Shown here in pieces: positions 20,110-30,398 of a stretch of 64,000 bases of DNA. Position numbers and translations under genes: made by a program. Each line of letters begins with the position of its first letter. Positions within the stretch are counted from its first letter, which is position 1. The DNA comes from Candidatus Zhuqueibacterota bacterium. GTDB taxonomy: Bacteria > Zhuqueibacterota > Zhuqueibacteria > Thermofontimicrobiales > Sulfurfontimicrobiaceae. The notes under the pieces are model-generated. The model was not told where the DNA came from. It saw nothing but the letters and a program-made list of their open reading frames with translations, and made no database searches. The stretch covers positions 1 through 64,000 of the forward strand of contig JAFGMA010000171.1 of NCBI GenBank assembly GCA_016927835.1. The letters run 5' to 3'.

Positions 20110-21242
20110 ATCAAAACCTGAATATCCTTTTTGTAAATTCGATCCTGATGTTTGCCGGCGGTGAAATCTGGATGTTGACCACCATGAAAGAACTTGAGAG
20201 GCGCGGTCATCGCGTTTGGTTGATGTGCAATGCCGGAACCGAATTGGAAAAGCGAGCCGGCAAGCTGGGGATCAATGTGATGCCGATTCGACTTCGCGGC
20301 GATCTCGATCCCTGGTCAATTTTCCGCATTTACAGATTTCTGGTGAAAAGCCGCATCGATCTCATATTAACGAATATGGAAAAGGAGCTTCGCCTTTGCG
20401 GCGTGGCAGCAAAGATGGCGGGAAAAATTCCCGTGGTATCTCGCCGGGGAATCGATTATCCGCTGAAGAATAACTGGCGCTATAAATTTACATACAATGT
20501 TCTGGCAACACAAATTGTTGCAAACTCGGAAAGCACCAGGCGTTCGCTTTTACAAAATGCACCCTGGCTGCTGGCGGATCGAATACGCGTCATTTATAAC
20601 GGCATTGATCCCGAATTCTATAAATTAGAAAAAACAACGGATTTGCGTGCCGCCTTGGGCTTGCCTCCGCATGCACCCATTATCGGTTTTGTGGGGCAAC
20701 TGAATGAACGCAAAGGCATCCATGAATTGCTGCCGGCGTTCAGTCGGTGTGTGCGGGATTTCCCGACGGCGCAGTTGCTGCTCGCAGGGGATGGGGACTT
20801 GCGTGAGCATATCCGGCAATTTGCTATCCAAAATGAGCTTCAGGGAAATATTCACATCGCGGGATTCCGGGATGATATTCCGAATATCATGCGCACGATC
20901 GACATGCTGGTGTTGCCATCCAGATGGGAGGGATTCGGGATTGTGTTGATCGAAGCTATGGCAGCGGCGAAACCGGTCATCACCACCAATATCAGCAGTA
21001 TGCCCGAAATCGTCGTTCACGGGGAGACCGGACTCATCGTCGAAGCCCGGAACGCAATCGAATTATACGAAGCCATGCATCAACTTATCGCCCAACCGGA
21101 AACTGCGCGACAGTTGGGGCAAAACGGGCGTGAACGGATTCTGCGTTATTTCACGCTCTCAGAGATGACGGATCAGTACGAAAATTTATTTAATGGATTG
21201 GTAGAAACCCGCACCTTTGAGGCGGGAAAGGAATCTGGTTGA
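20106..21242 (+). CDS. Glycosyltransferase family 4
   Basis: 378 aa; 'VIYNGIDPEFY', 'IIGFVGQLNERKGIHELLPAF', 'VLPSRWEGFGIVLIEAMAAAKPVITTN'; 4-nt overlap with the upstream gene. Confidence 0.93.
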   Translation: MNQNLNILFVNSILMFAGGEIWMLTTMKELERRGHRVWLMCNAGTELEKRAGKLGINVMPIRLRGDLDPWSIFRIYRFLVKSRIDLILTNMEKELRLCGVAAKMAGKIPVVSRRGIDYPLKNNWRYKFTYNVLATQIVANSESTRRSLLQNAPWLLADRIRVIYNGIDPEFYKLEKTTDLRAALGLPPHAPIIGFVGQLNERKGIHELLPAFSRCVRDFPTAQLLLAGDGDLREHIRQFAIQNELQGNIHIAGFRDDIPNIMRTIDMLVLPSRWEGFGIVLIEAMAAAKPVITTNISSMPEIVVHGETGLIVEARNAIELYEAMHQLIAQPETARQLGQNGRERILRYFTLSEMTDQYENLFNGLVETRTFEAGKESG

Positions 21243-22354
21243 CTTTCTGGAATCGAATTGAACAACTTCTGAAAAATAAGGGGATGCGCATTTTAGAACT
21301 CCTCATCGGCAAAACGCCGGTGCATCCCGAAGATGTCGATAAGCTGCGAATCAAACATATTTTGGTGATTCGACAGCACGATCAGTTGGGCGATTTTTTG
21401 CTTTCAACACCGGTTTTGAGAGCACTGCGCGAGCACTTTCCCGCGGCGCACATCGCGTTGCTGGTGAGAAACTATACAAAAGCTGTGGCTTTGCACAATC
21501 AATATATCGATGAATTGATTGTCTTTCAGGAAGTCGGGCACAACTGGACATTTGCATTGGCAAAAATCTTTCTGAAGCAAGTGTTTCGCCGACGGGATTT
21601 GACCATCGTGCTAAACACAGTCTCGCATTCAGTCACCAGCGACCTGTTTGCCCTGTTCAGTCGCGCACCGTTTATTTTGGGATCGAGCCATGTGACATTT
21701 CCCGGCTGCAAACGAAATTTTCTATATAACCTGCTGGCGCCGTATCGGGAAGAAATTCGCAACCAATCGCAACGAAATATGGATGTCGTGCGCTATCTGG
21801 GCATTGATACGGCTGATGCCGGGGAACATATCACGCTTCTCGAAGCGGAAAGGAAATGGGCGCAATCCACGTTGGTTGATGCCGGTATCAATCCGAATGA
21901 CCTGATCATCGGCGTCCATCCGGGGGCGGGCAAACTGGGGAATCGTTGGCGTCTCGAAAATTTTGCCCTCGTCGCCAATGAACTGCACCGAAACCTTCAC
22001 GCAAAAATTGTGATCAATCACGGCCCAAATGAAACGTTGCTGGCAGACATGCTCATCGACTGCCTGCAATTTCAGCCTGTTACGTTTGGTAAATTGGCGC
22101 TGCGGGAATTGGCAGCGATTATTTCGAAATACGATATTTTTATTTGCAACGATACCGGGGTGCTTCATGTGGCGGCAGCGGTTAAGACGCCTCTGGTTGC
22201 TATTTTCGGACCCACCGAATCCCGCGAATGGAAACCGATTGGTGACAAATTTCTCGCCATTCAGGCTGCCGACGGAAGGTGCGACTCAGTGAGCGCCAGG
22301 GATGTACTCGCAGCGGTTGAAATGCTTCTGGGAGATAATCCAAAGCTGAAATGA
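21239..22354 (+). CDS. Glycosyltransferase family 9 (heptosyltransferase-like)
   Basis: 371 aa; 'ILVIRQHDQLGDFLLSTPVLRALREHFP', 'IGVHPGAGKLGNRW', 'FICNDTGVLHVAAAVKTPLVAIFGPT'; 4-nt overlap with the upstream gene. Confidence 0.92.
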   Translation: MTFWNRIEQLLKNKGMRILELLIGKTPVHPEDVDKLRIKHILVIRQHDQLGDFLLSTPVLRALREHFPAAHIALLVRNYTKAVALHNQYIDELIVFQEVGHNWTFALAKIFLKQVFRRRDLTIVLNTVSHSVTSDLFALFSRAPFILGSSHVTFPGCKRNFLYNLLAPYREEIRNQSQRNMDVVRYLGIDTADAGEHITLLEAERKWAQSTLVDAGINPNDLIIGVHPGAGKLGNRWRLENFALVANELHRNLHAKIVINHGPNETLLADMLIDCLQFQPVTFGKLALRELAAIISKYDIFICNDTGVLHVAAAVKTPLVAIFGPTESREWKPIGDKFLAIQAADGRCDSVSARDVLAAVEMLLGDNPKLK

Positions 22355-22465
22355 GGTCGCATTCCTCACCGGCATACGTGCAACGAGCGGCGATGACCGC
22401 TATTTTGCCTGCTGCCTGATACGCCAAACATGAATTTGCCCTGCTTCATCTCCCCCCGATTAATC

Positions 22466-23353
22466 TTACTCGATTCCCAGGTCAAGCAATCGATTCGCAT
22501 TTTTCCAGGTTATTTTCTCAAACGCCTCTGTTGCTATCGATTTCGTACGTTTCAATTTTCGAAAATACTCGACAATCGGCAAATCCTGCGGCACGTTGGC
22601 GATGTCCGTCCCCCAGTACAATCGATCCTGAAATTCTTCCATAAACTGATACCCAAATTCCGGATCGCGGCTGATGGCATTGAAACCGCTGCCGGCTGAG
22701 AGATCGCCATGCAGGTTCGGATAATTGCGCATCAATTCCACCACGCGCCCGGGAGTTACCTTGCCGCCAGGATAACCACCGCGGGTTTCCTCAGTCACAT
22801 CGGCGCTGATTTCCGCCCAGAATGGTTGCGAATGGGCGAGTAAAGTCAGCCTCGGGAATGCTTTCAATATTTTTTCCAGGCGCGGCAGTCCGAGATCATC
22901 ATAGCAGCCGTAAATCGCGCCGATGCGTTGAGCGATGTGAAACGTAAGCGGTAGTCCGACGTCTTCAACCTGGGCGAAAAAATTCATATTGAGGGGATCG
23001 TCGAAGGGAATGTTTGCAAAATACTCTCCGATGCCTTTGCAGCCCATCTCTTTATAGGCTTCGAGCAGCGGCAGAAAGTTGGCGTCGGTATCGTTTCGCA
23101 AAAAACGCGGATCAAAATTACAAAACGGGATCAGCCGATCTGGAAATTGGGCGCACATTTCGAGCGTCTCTTCAGGGGTCACAATCGTGTATCGGTATTC
23201 CGGACTCACAGCGGACATCACCACTGCCCTGTCGATGGCGTGCGCATCCATGGTTTCGATCAACTGCGCCGGTGTCGGATATAAAGAACCATTGAAGCGG
23301 GTGATTTTGGGATGGCGTTTTTTGCATGCATGGACGTGAATATCGATAAGCAT
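22466..23353 (-). CDS. Amidohydrolase family protein (TIM-barrel hydrolase)
   Basis: 'MLIDIHVHACKKRHPKITRFNGSLYPTPAQLIETMDAHAIDRAVVMSA' with HVH motif; start moved to the internal ATG preceded by aaaaggagcg. Confidence 0.82.
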   Translation of the reverse strand: MLIDIHVHACKKRHPKITRFNGSLYPTPAQLIETMDAHAIDRAVVMSAVSPEYRYTIVTPEETLEMCAQFPDRLIPFCNFDPRFLRNDTDANFLPLLEAYKEMGCKGIGEYFANIPFDDPLNMNFFAQVEDVGLPLTFHIAQRIGAIYGCYDDLGLPRLEKILKAFPRLTLLAHSQPFWAEISADVTEETRGGYPGGKVTPGRVVELMRNYPNLHGDLSAGSGFNAISRDPEFGYQFMEEFQDRLYWGTDIANVPQDLPIVEYFRKLKRTKSIATEAFEKITWKNANRLLDLGIE

Positions 23354-23444
23354 TATTCGCTCCTTTTCTGTTTCTTGTAATTGCCGTGCTGGAAAGGATT
23401 CCGAATTGACAGGCACAGCTTTAGAACATCAGAATGGATGGAAA

Positions 23445-26400
23445 TTAGATTGTTCCCTCGATTGCTACAGTTGAACTGCCGTCGCCCTTTTTGTTGACTG
23501 CGATTCGCACCGGGATGCGACGGGTCAATTCCTGCACGTGACTGATGATACCCACCCTGCGACCGGTCAGGCGCAAGCTTTCAAGGGCATCGAGTGCTAT
23601 TTCCAGCGTCTCGCTATCCAGTGATCCGAATCCTTCATCGAGAAAAAGTGCGCCAAGCTTTGCGCCCCCCTTGCTGAGCTCGGAGAGTGCCAGCGCCAGA
23701 GAAAGGCTTGTCAGAAATGATTCGCCGCCTGAAAGCGTTTCCACCGGGCGCTCTTCCCCGGCATTCCATGTATCGACGACGACCATTTCCTTCATGTCCT
23801 TGACTCTCAAAACATAGCGGCTGGTCAATTTTTTCATCTGCTGATTTGCAAATCGGATCAGCAGATCAAACATGCTTTTCAAGGCGTAATCGCGCAGCTT
23901 GTTCGCGCCAATTACATCATTTAACTTGTTCCAGCGCTCATATTCAGCCGTGGCTGTTGTCAGTGCTTTTTCCAGATTTTTATAACGATCAAAATTTTGT
24001 TTTTGGTTGGCTAATTTCTCGTTTGCCTTTCCGATTTCAGAATTGGTGTCCTGGATTGACAACTCGAATTTTTGTTCCTGTTCTTGAAGGGATTTCAGGT
24101 GTTCCGGGTCGAAAGCCTTCTCCTCAAATTCTTTCTGAAGCTGGTGCATGGTTTGTTCAACGGAATATCGTTGTTGTCGGTAATCCTGCAAAGCGTTTTC
24201 GCTTTGATGCAGCCACTGCGCGGTCCTGATAGCATTTTGATGGGCTTCGATGGAATCGAAACCGGCTGCCTTTACCTGCTCGAGATACGCATCCCGAGCC
24301 TCTTCGAAGCGTTTTTGACTTTTTTCATGTTGCTGGCGCTGCTCCCGTTGCAGCGATTCAAACTCGGCTTTCTGCTGCTGAGTCGCCTGGAATTGTTTTT
24401 GCGCCCGCGTGCGCTGATCCTCGGCTGTCTGCAGGTGTGCATCGAGTTTTTTTCGCGCATCCTGTGGGCTCAATCCGCCGGTTTTTTCCGCCACCTGTGC
24501 GCGCAAATTTCCGGCTTGATGGCGGTATTGGTCGATTTCGCTTTTCAACTGCTCGAAGCGCTGCTTCATCTCACCAGCAGTCTTCTCATTTTCAGTGATC
24601 TGCGTTTGGACTTTCGCTAAATCCTGTTTGAGCTGTGCCAGTTTTTTGCTGAATTGCTCGTGGGTTTCAAGCAAGCTCTGCAATTTTTTCAGGCTGGCTT
24701 CGGGATCACGCCCACGAAATTCGGCTGGGAGTTGTGTTTGTATATCCTGTGAAAGCTGTTCAATCCGCTGGCTGGATTTTTTATGCTGCATAAGCAGATC
24801 AGTTCGTTCCTGCGTCAATTTTTCAATATCGGTTTGGCAATGCGACTGCTCGATTTCCTTGCCCGAAAGCGCGGCTTTCAGATCGAGCAATTCATTCTCG
24901 ACTGTCCGACCGCGTTCGAGAGCCTCGCGAAAGCGCTTAGCAGCCTGTTCGCACTGCTGTATTTCATCTTTTATAAACTGGCTGGAGACCGGCTTGTCGT
25001 GAAAGTGTGTCATCCATTGGCGAGTGCATTGATCCATCTCATTTTGCAGGTCATCGAGTTGTTGGTGCAAGCTTTTCGCGTGAGTCTCATGCTGCTCCTG
25101 CACTGCCAGCAATGCAGCTTTCGCGTTTTCGAGCCGCTGGAATTCATCCTGCCGCTGCTGATACTCTTTTTCCGCTGCCAGCAGCTTTTCCCGGATTTCA
25201 TTGATCCTGGCTTCAGTCTCTGGCTCTGCTTTATCTGCCCAGGGATGATCTTTAGACCCGCATACCGGACAGGGTTTTCCGGATTCAAGGTGCTCCTTGC
25301 GAAGGTCAGCGGCGTGGGCAGAGAGGGCAATGCTTTTTTCTTCCTGTTTCAATTGCAGTTGCAGACTCGCGATTCGCGAAAGCTCCTGTTCAACACCGCT
25401 GCGTTCCGTTTCAGCGGATGCCAATTTTTGATTGATTTGCTGAAGTTTCTGATTATCGGCTTCTATTTGTTGCGACAGCGATATCGCTTGATTTCGATTT
25501 CTTTCATAATCGAGAGCCACCTCCTGCAGCGGCTGCAGCCGGTTTCTACGCAATTCCCATGCGCCTTCATCACCTTGCGCAAGAATGGGCTGCATGTCCT
25601 TTGAAATCAGTTCATTGCAATGTAGAAGCCGCGCGCGTTTTTTGAGCAATTGCTCATATTCGGCTTTGAATTGCGCCTGCTTTGCCTTCGCATCATCAAG
25701 TTGAACGCGTTTGGCTTTGCCTTCTTTTACTGTTTCGTCCAGCGTGTTTTTGGTTTCGCGCAAGATTGCCATGTTTTGGCTCACTTGGGCAATGAGCTTT
25801 GTCGGTTCAGGCGGAAGCGGTGTTTTTAAGAGGGTTTCCTCTGCCTGCGTGATCCGTGACTGGAGTTGCGTTTGCTGCTCGCGCCATTCTTTGAGGTTTT
25901 GCTCCGCCAGTCCGATTTCCTTTTGCAGGCGGGCAAGTTCAATTGATCGTTTTTGGGCTTCGTCTTCAAGACCAGCGGCTTGCGTTTCTTCGCGAAAGGC
26001 AACTGAAATCAGCTCCGACTGTTTCGCAGCGGACTCCTTCAATTGCAGATAGGCGGTTTCATATTTTTCCGCTTCAGCCCGATGCTGAGTTAAGGTTTCC
26101 TCTGTCTTCGCCAGTTGCTCTGATGTGGTTTTGCGTGCGGCTTGAATGTCATCGAGATTCGCCTGTTCGATATCGAATGATTTTTTCGGTGTCAATAAAT
26201 CGGCAGCGGAACGCGCCTGCTTGAGTTCTGTCTCCAGACTTTGCATTTCAGCTTGCCTGTCCAATAATTTCGAATGCCGCTCTTCAGCAGCTTTCAATTG
26301 ATTCCATGCATTGGTGCGTTTCGATTCGGCTTCGCGTTTGCGGCTCACTTCGGTGCGCTGTGCCTGCAAAGCGGCTAATTCTTTTTTCAACTTTGATAAT

Positions 26401-27056
26401 TTTTGTTCGGTAGCTTCAATTTCTTTTTTATCGCTCTTATCAATCGTCTCCAGGGACGCCTTCAATCGCTCGTAGGCTGAGCGCACCTCAGCCAGTTTTT
26501 GATTGAGCACTTCCCGCAATTCATCATAAATTCCCATACCGGTTGTGCTTTCCAGCAACTGACGTTTATCGTCGAGTTTAGCCTTGAGAAATGCGGCAAA
26601 TTCGCCTTGCGCAAGCAGCACGGAGCGTCGGAATGAATCGAAATCCAGACCGAGGATTGAGACTATCGGATTGTTTTGCTTTTTGTCATTCAGGAGATGC
26701 CCGGTTTCGGCATCAATCAATTTGACGGAAGACGATAGACAATTGCTTTTCGAACGCTTGACACGCCATTCGGAAAGATACCGCTTGCCATTGGCTTCGA
26801 ATAGTACTTCGGAATAACCCTCGCTGCTGCCCTGGCTCAACAGGTTGTCCGGATTTTTGGCATCTTTCGAGTCGAGTCTGGGAGTTTTGTGATACAGCGC
26901 CACGGAGAGCGCATCTAGCAGTGTGGTTTTGCCGGAACCGGTGGGACCCGTGATCGCAAACAGGGAGGTTTCACTCAAAGGGCTTTTTTCAAGATCGATG
27001 GAAACCTGTTCACGAATGCTATTCAGATTTTTAAGACTTAACCGCAGTAATTTCAT
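23445..27056 (-). CDS. sbcC: Exonuclease subunit SbcC
   Basis: 1203 aa; Walker A 'ITGPTGSGKTTLLDAL', zinc hook 'GKPCPVCGSKDHPWAD', signature 'ETLSGGESFLTSLSLALALSEL', Walker B 'LGALFLDEGFGSLD'. Confidence 0.95.
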   Translation of the reverse strand: MKLLRLSLKNLNSIREQVSIDLEKSPLSETSLFAITGPTGSGKTTLLDALSVALYHKTPRLDSKDAKNPDNLLSQGSSEGYSEVLFEANGKRYLSEWRVKRSKSNCLSSSVKLIDAETGHLLNDKKQNNPIVSILGLDFDSFRRSVLLAQGEFAAFLKAKLDDKRQLLESTTGMGIYDELREVLNQKLAEVRSAYERLKASLETIDKSDKKEIEATEQKLSKLKKELAALQAQRTEVSRKREAESKRTNAWNQLKAAEERHSKLLDRQAEMQSLETELKQARSAADLLTPKKSFDIEQANLDDIQAARKTTSEQLAKTEETLTQHRAEAEKYETAYLQLKESAAKQSELISVAFREETQAAGLEDEAQKRSIELARLQKEIGLAEQNLKEWREQQTQLQSRITQAEETLLKTPLPPEPTKLIAQVSQNMAILRETKNTLDETVKEGKAKRVQLDDAKAKQAQFKAEYEQLLKKRARLLHCNELISKDMQPILAQGDEGAWELRRNRLQPLQEVALDYERNRNQAISLSQQIEADNQKLQQINQKLASAETERSGVEQELSRIASLQLQLKQEEKSIALSAHAADLRKEHLESGKPCPVCGSKDHPWADKAEPETEARINEIREKLLAAEKEYQQRQDEFQRLENAKAALLAVQEQHETHAKSLHQQLDDLQNEMDQCTRQWMTHFHDKPVSSQFIKDEIQQCEQAAKRFREALERGRTVENELLDLKAALSGKEIEQSHCQTDIEKLTQERTDLLMQHKKSSQRIEQLSQDIQTQLPAEFRGRDPEASLKKLQSLLETHEQFSKKLAQLKQDLAKVQTQITENEKTAGEMKQRFEQLKSEIDQYRHQAGNLRAQVAEKTGGLSPQDARKKLDAHLQTAEDQRTRAQKQFQATQQQKAEFESLQREQRQQHEKSQKRFEEARDAYLEQVKAAGFDSIEAHQNAIRTAQWLHQSENALQDYRQQRYSVEQTMHQLQKEFEEKAFDPEHLKSLQEQEQKFELSIQDTNSEIGKANEKLANQKQNFDRYKNLEKALTTATAEYERWNKLNDVIGANKLRDYALKSMFDLLIRFANQQMKKLTSRYVLRVKDMKEMVVVDTWNAGEERPVETLSGGESFLTSLSLALALSELSKGGAKLGALFLDEGFGSLDSETLEIALDALESLRLTGRRVGIISHVQELTRRIPVRIAVNKKGDGSSTVAIEGTI

Positions 27057-28270
27057 TCTCCTGCCTCTATTATTTTATTTTTATGGCGCAAGTCCATCAG
27101 TTCGCTGAATGTTTTTTCAATGGCAGACAGCGCTGCGCGGGTGGCGTCATCATCAGGATCACCGTATTGCTCGATGTAAAATTGCCGGAAGATTTCTTCG
27201 GGTGATCGTGCAGTGACTTCTTCAGCCGATAGCCTGGACTCATCCTGTTGGTGCAGCAGTTGGGTTTGCACGGTGGCGACCTCACCGCCTTTTTCTGAAA
27301 ATGCTTTGCGGATTTGATCGCTGATACCGATTCGCGGGATATCCAGGTCGATGATGACTTCGATCAATTTGCCCTCCCAGTCCCCGCTCTCAGCTTCGTG
27401 CATGATCTGGTCGAACGTACCTGTCACCTGAACCAGCGCTCGGAACACTGGCACGGTGATTGGATGCACCTCAAATGAATTATCCGCAACCAGATCGAAG
27501 AGAAAGATATTTTTTTCATGCCTGGCTTCTTTGAATGTCATGGGAATGGGTGAACCGGAATAAATAATAGGAGTTCCTTCCCTGGCGAACTGTTGCGGGC
27601 GATGCAGATGACCCAGCGCAACGTAGCCGGCTTCCGCGGGCAAATCATCGAGTGTCAGTGGATTCGATCCGCCAACCTGGATGATTTGTTCGCTTTCGCT
27701 GGTCTGGCTGCCGGACAGGAAATAATGCCCCATGATAATAATCGGTATCTCGTGGGGAAGATCGTTTATGGCTTCGCGGTACAGAATTTTGATGGCTTCG
27801 CGGTAGCGTTTCGCACTATCAACCTGACTTTCGAATGAGACGTGCGACAGAATTTCACCTTCGGGTACATAGGGTAAGGCGATGATGTTGACTTCTGTTC
27901 CATTTTTTTTAACGGGAACAACGACCTGCTTTTTATCTTCAGCAATATTTCCGATGACGTGCATTCGAGCGAGTTTTAGAAATTCCCGGGGTGCAGCCAG
28001 GCGTACGGCAGAATCGTGGTTGCCGGCGATGATTACCGCGGTTGTTGAGGTTTCCTGATAGAGGCGGAACAGGAAGTGGTAATATAAATCCATCACCTGT
28101 GCCGGCGGAATCGATGAATCGAAAACGTCACCCGCGCAAAGCAAAACATCGATCCGCTGCTCTATGATGGTTTGAAGCAGCCAATCCAGGAATTGTTTTT
28201 GTTCCGAAATGCGGGGACGATCGTAAAGTTTACGACCCAGATGCCAATCGGATGTGTGTAAAAAGCGCAT
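27053..28270 (-). CDS. sbcD: Exonuclease subunit SbcD
   Basis: 405 aa; 'MRFLHTSDWHLGRKLY', 'LCAGDVFDSSIPP', 'IIAGNHDSAVRL', 'YVALGHLHRPQ'; overlaps sbcC by 4 nt. Confidence 0.95.
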   Translation of the reverse strand: MRFLHTSDWHLGRKLYDRPRISEQKQFLDWLLQTIIEQRIDVLLCAGDVFDSSIPPAQVMDLYYHFLFRLYQETSTTAVIIAGNHDSAVRLAAPREFLKLARMHVIGNIAEDKKQVVVPVKKNGTEVNIIALPYVPEGEILSHVSFESQVDSAKRYREAIKILYREAINDLPHEIPIIIMGHYFLSGSQTSESEQIIQVGGSNPLTLDDLPAEAGYVALGHLHRPQQFAREGTPIIYSGSPIPMTFKEARHEKNIFLFDLVADNSFEVHPITVPVFRALVQVTGTFDQIMHEAESGDWEGKLIEVIIDLDIPRIGISDQIRKAFSEKGGEVATVQTQLLHQQDESRLSAEEVTARSPEEIFRQFYIEQYGDPDDDATRAALSAIEKTFSELMDLRHKNKIIEAGE

Positions 28271-28498
28271 TTATTTAACCAGGATGAATGAAGTGTTGGT
28301 GTCGTGAATTGATTGAGACTGCCCGATGATGATCAGTCGTTCCTGAGATGGGCAAAATAATAAATATTTGCTATTGAATCAAGAAAAATGTTTGATTTTG
28401 CGGGTCTGAAAAAATTTTACTTGCTTTTTTAAAAATATTTTATAACGTTACAGTGAAGTTAATTTTAAAAATGAAATAAACGTTCTCCGAGGAAAGCC

Positions 28499-30295
28499 AT
28501 GCAAATCAAATACATTGATGGCAATCGATTACGGAATGCCATTCTCGCTGGTTCTGAAATTGTATTCAAGATGCGCAGTCATTTAAACAAAATCAATTTT
28601 TTCCCGATTCCGGATAAGGATACGGGTACAAATTTGAGCGCTACGCTCAGAAATGTGGTGGAGAATCTTCGCGGTTCGTCATCTGCTTCAATCGATCAGG
28701 TGAGTCAGAATCTGGCAGAAGCAGCTTTATTGGGTGCACAGGGCAACTCCGGAGCAATTTTAGCCCAGTTTTTCCAGGGATTGGCAGAAGAACTTGAGGG
28801 GAAAATTCAGGTTTCCGCGCGGGCATTCAGCCAGGCAGTGGAAGGCGCCGCTCAAAAGATTTATGAGTCCCTCGCGGCTCCGGTTGAGGGCACGATTTTA
28901 ACCGTCATCAAAGACTGGTCCGCGGCTGTCAAAGCCTCCTGCCAGAAATCACAGGATTTTGTAGTCGTTTTACGAAATGCCTTGAACGAGGCAAAGGTCT
29001 CGCTGGCAGCAACCAGAGACAAAATTGATGTGCTGAAAAAAGCCGGTGTGGTCGATGCAGGTGCCCAGGGATTCGTGAACCTGTTAGAGGGGATCTCACT
29101 ATTCATCGAGCAGGGTACTATCAAAGACCTTTTCAGGGATGGTGTGAGCGATCCGTATAACATGCCTTTGACGACATTCACCGATTTTGAAGCGGATATT
29201 TCACACCAGTTTTGTGTGGAGTGCCTGCTGGTGGCTAAAAATTTAAATAAGAAAGATCTCCAGGATCGTTTGGTTGAGCGCGGAAGCTCACTTGCAATTG
29301 CAACATCGAAACGGTTCGCGAAAATACACATTCACACCAATGAACCGGAAGCGATTAAATCGATATTAGGTGCATTGGGAGAGATGCAATCATTTCGCGT
29401 AAACGATCTGATCAAACAGCAGCAACATGCCTTGAGCGTCCAAAAACAAGCCAGGATTGCACTGGTGACCGATTCCTCATGCGACTTGCCCCACGAACTC
29501 ATTACCCGATATCAGGTGCACGTGGTTCCGGTGCGCATTCATTTCGGTGATGAAACGTTCATTGACAAGCAGACGATCACCCCGCTTGAATTTTATGAAA
29601 AACTCCAGTCATCAGATATTCATCCGACCACCTCTCAACCGACGCCAGCGGATTTCAAAAAAATGTATGAACGCCTGGCAAAACGCTACGATGCCATCCT
29701 GTCAATTCATCTTGCGGATCGATTGAGCGGAACCCTCAAGGCGGCACAAACTGCGGCGAAATATATTGAAAATACCCGGATTGTCATTGTTGATAGCAAA
29801 ACAACCTCATTGGCGCTGGGCTTGCTGATGGTTGAAGCCGGGGAAGCCATTAGCGCAGGGATGGACATCGATCAAATCGCCGAGAAATTGATGTCGATTG
29901 TCCGAAAATTGAATATTTTCATTAACATACCCTCTCTGAAATACCTGGTCAAAGGCGGTCGAATCAGCAAGGGCAAAGGCTTGATTGCCACAATCTTGAA
30001 TATAAAACCGGTGCTGACGTTCGATGAAACGGGTGCCATCGCTGAGGTGACCAAAGCATTCGGACATTTCATGTCGCTGCGAAAAACCTTGAAGATGGTG
30101 AGGGAGGAGACCAAAGATTTGAAAAATGTTCGAATCGGGATCGTCCATGCCAACGCTATCGGGAAGGCGGAATGGGTTTCGAGGAAGTTGGCTGATCTTC
30201 CTAATTTGAGTTCAATCATCACTCACGACGTGGCGCCGGTGCTGGGAGTTCATGCGGGTCCGGGCACAATCGGGGTCGCTTACTGGGGCGAATAG
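28499..30295 (+). CDS. DAK2 (FakA-like) - DegV (FakB-like) fusion protein
   Basis: 598 aa; 'FFPIPDKDTGTNLSATLRNVVENL' and 'LGAQGNSGAILAQFFQGL' (DhaL/DAK2), then 'RIALVTDSSCDLPHELITRYQVHVVPVRIHFGDETFID...HPTTSQPTPADF' (DegV). Confidence 0.9.
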   Translation: MQIKYIDGNRLRNAILAGSEIVFKMRSHLNKINFFPIPDKDTGTNLSATLRNVVENLRGSSSASIDQVSQNLAEAALLGAQGNSGAILAQFFQGLAEELEGKIQVSARAFSQAVEGAAQKIYESLAAPVEGTILTVIKDWSAAVKASCQKSQDFVVVLRNALNEAKVSLAATRDKIDVLKKAGVVDAGAQGFVNLLEGISLFIEQGTIKDLFRDGVSDPYNMPLTTFTDFEADISHQFCVECLLVAKNLNKKDLQDRLVERGSSLAIATSKRFAKIHIHTNEPEAIKSILGALGEMQSFRVNDLIKQQQHALSVQKQARIALVTDSSCDLPHELITRYQVHVVPVRIHFGDETFIDKQTITPLEFYEKLQSSDIHPTTSQPTPADFKKMYERLAKRYDAILSIHLADRLSGTLKAAQTAAKYIENTRIVIVDSKTTSLALGLLMVEAGEAISAGMDIDQIAEKLMSIVRKLNIFINIPSLKYLVKGGRISKGKGLIATILNIKPVLTFDETGAIAEVTKAFGHFMSLRKTLKMVREETKDLKNVRIGIVHANAIGKAEWVSRKLADLPNLSSIITHDVAPVLGVHAGPGTIGVAYWGE

Positions 30296-30353
30296 CTTTC
30301 GAAAATAACGTGGCGTTGAAGCCACCATAAGGCGGCTGATCGCCCGGCATAAA

Positions 30354-30383
30354 AGACGCTCTTCAATACCCTGAAGAGCGTCT
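30354..30383 (-). terminator. Terminator hairpin between convergent genes
   Basis: Perfect 12-bp stem agacgctcttca/tgaagagcgtct with a 6-nt loop; followed by TTTT on the minus strand. Confidence 0.75.
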
Positions 30384-30398
30384 GCCGCTGATGGGTAA

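Noticed and set aside
23545-26817. Many plus-strand ORFs antisense to sbcC, including 273 aa at 24783-25604
   Set aside because: Composition is typical of antisense reading of a Gln/Glu/Leu-rich coiled coil; sbcC is clearly the real gene.
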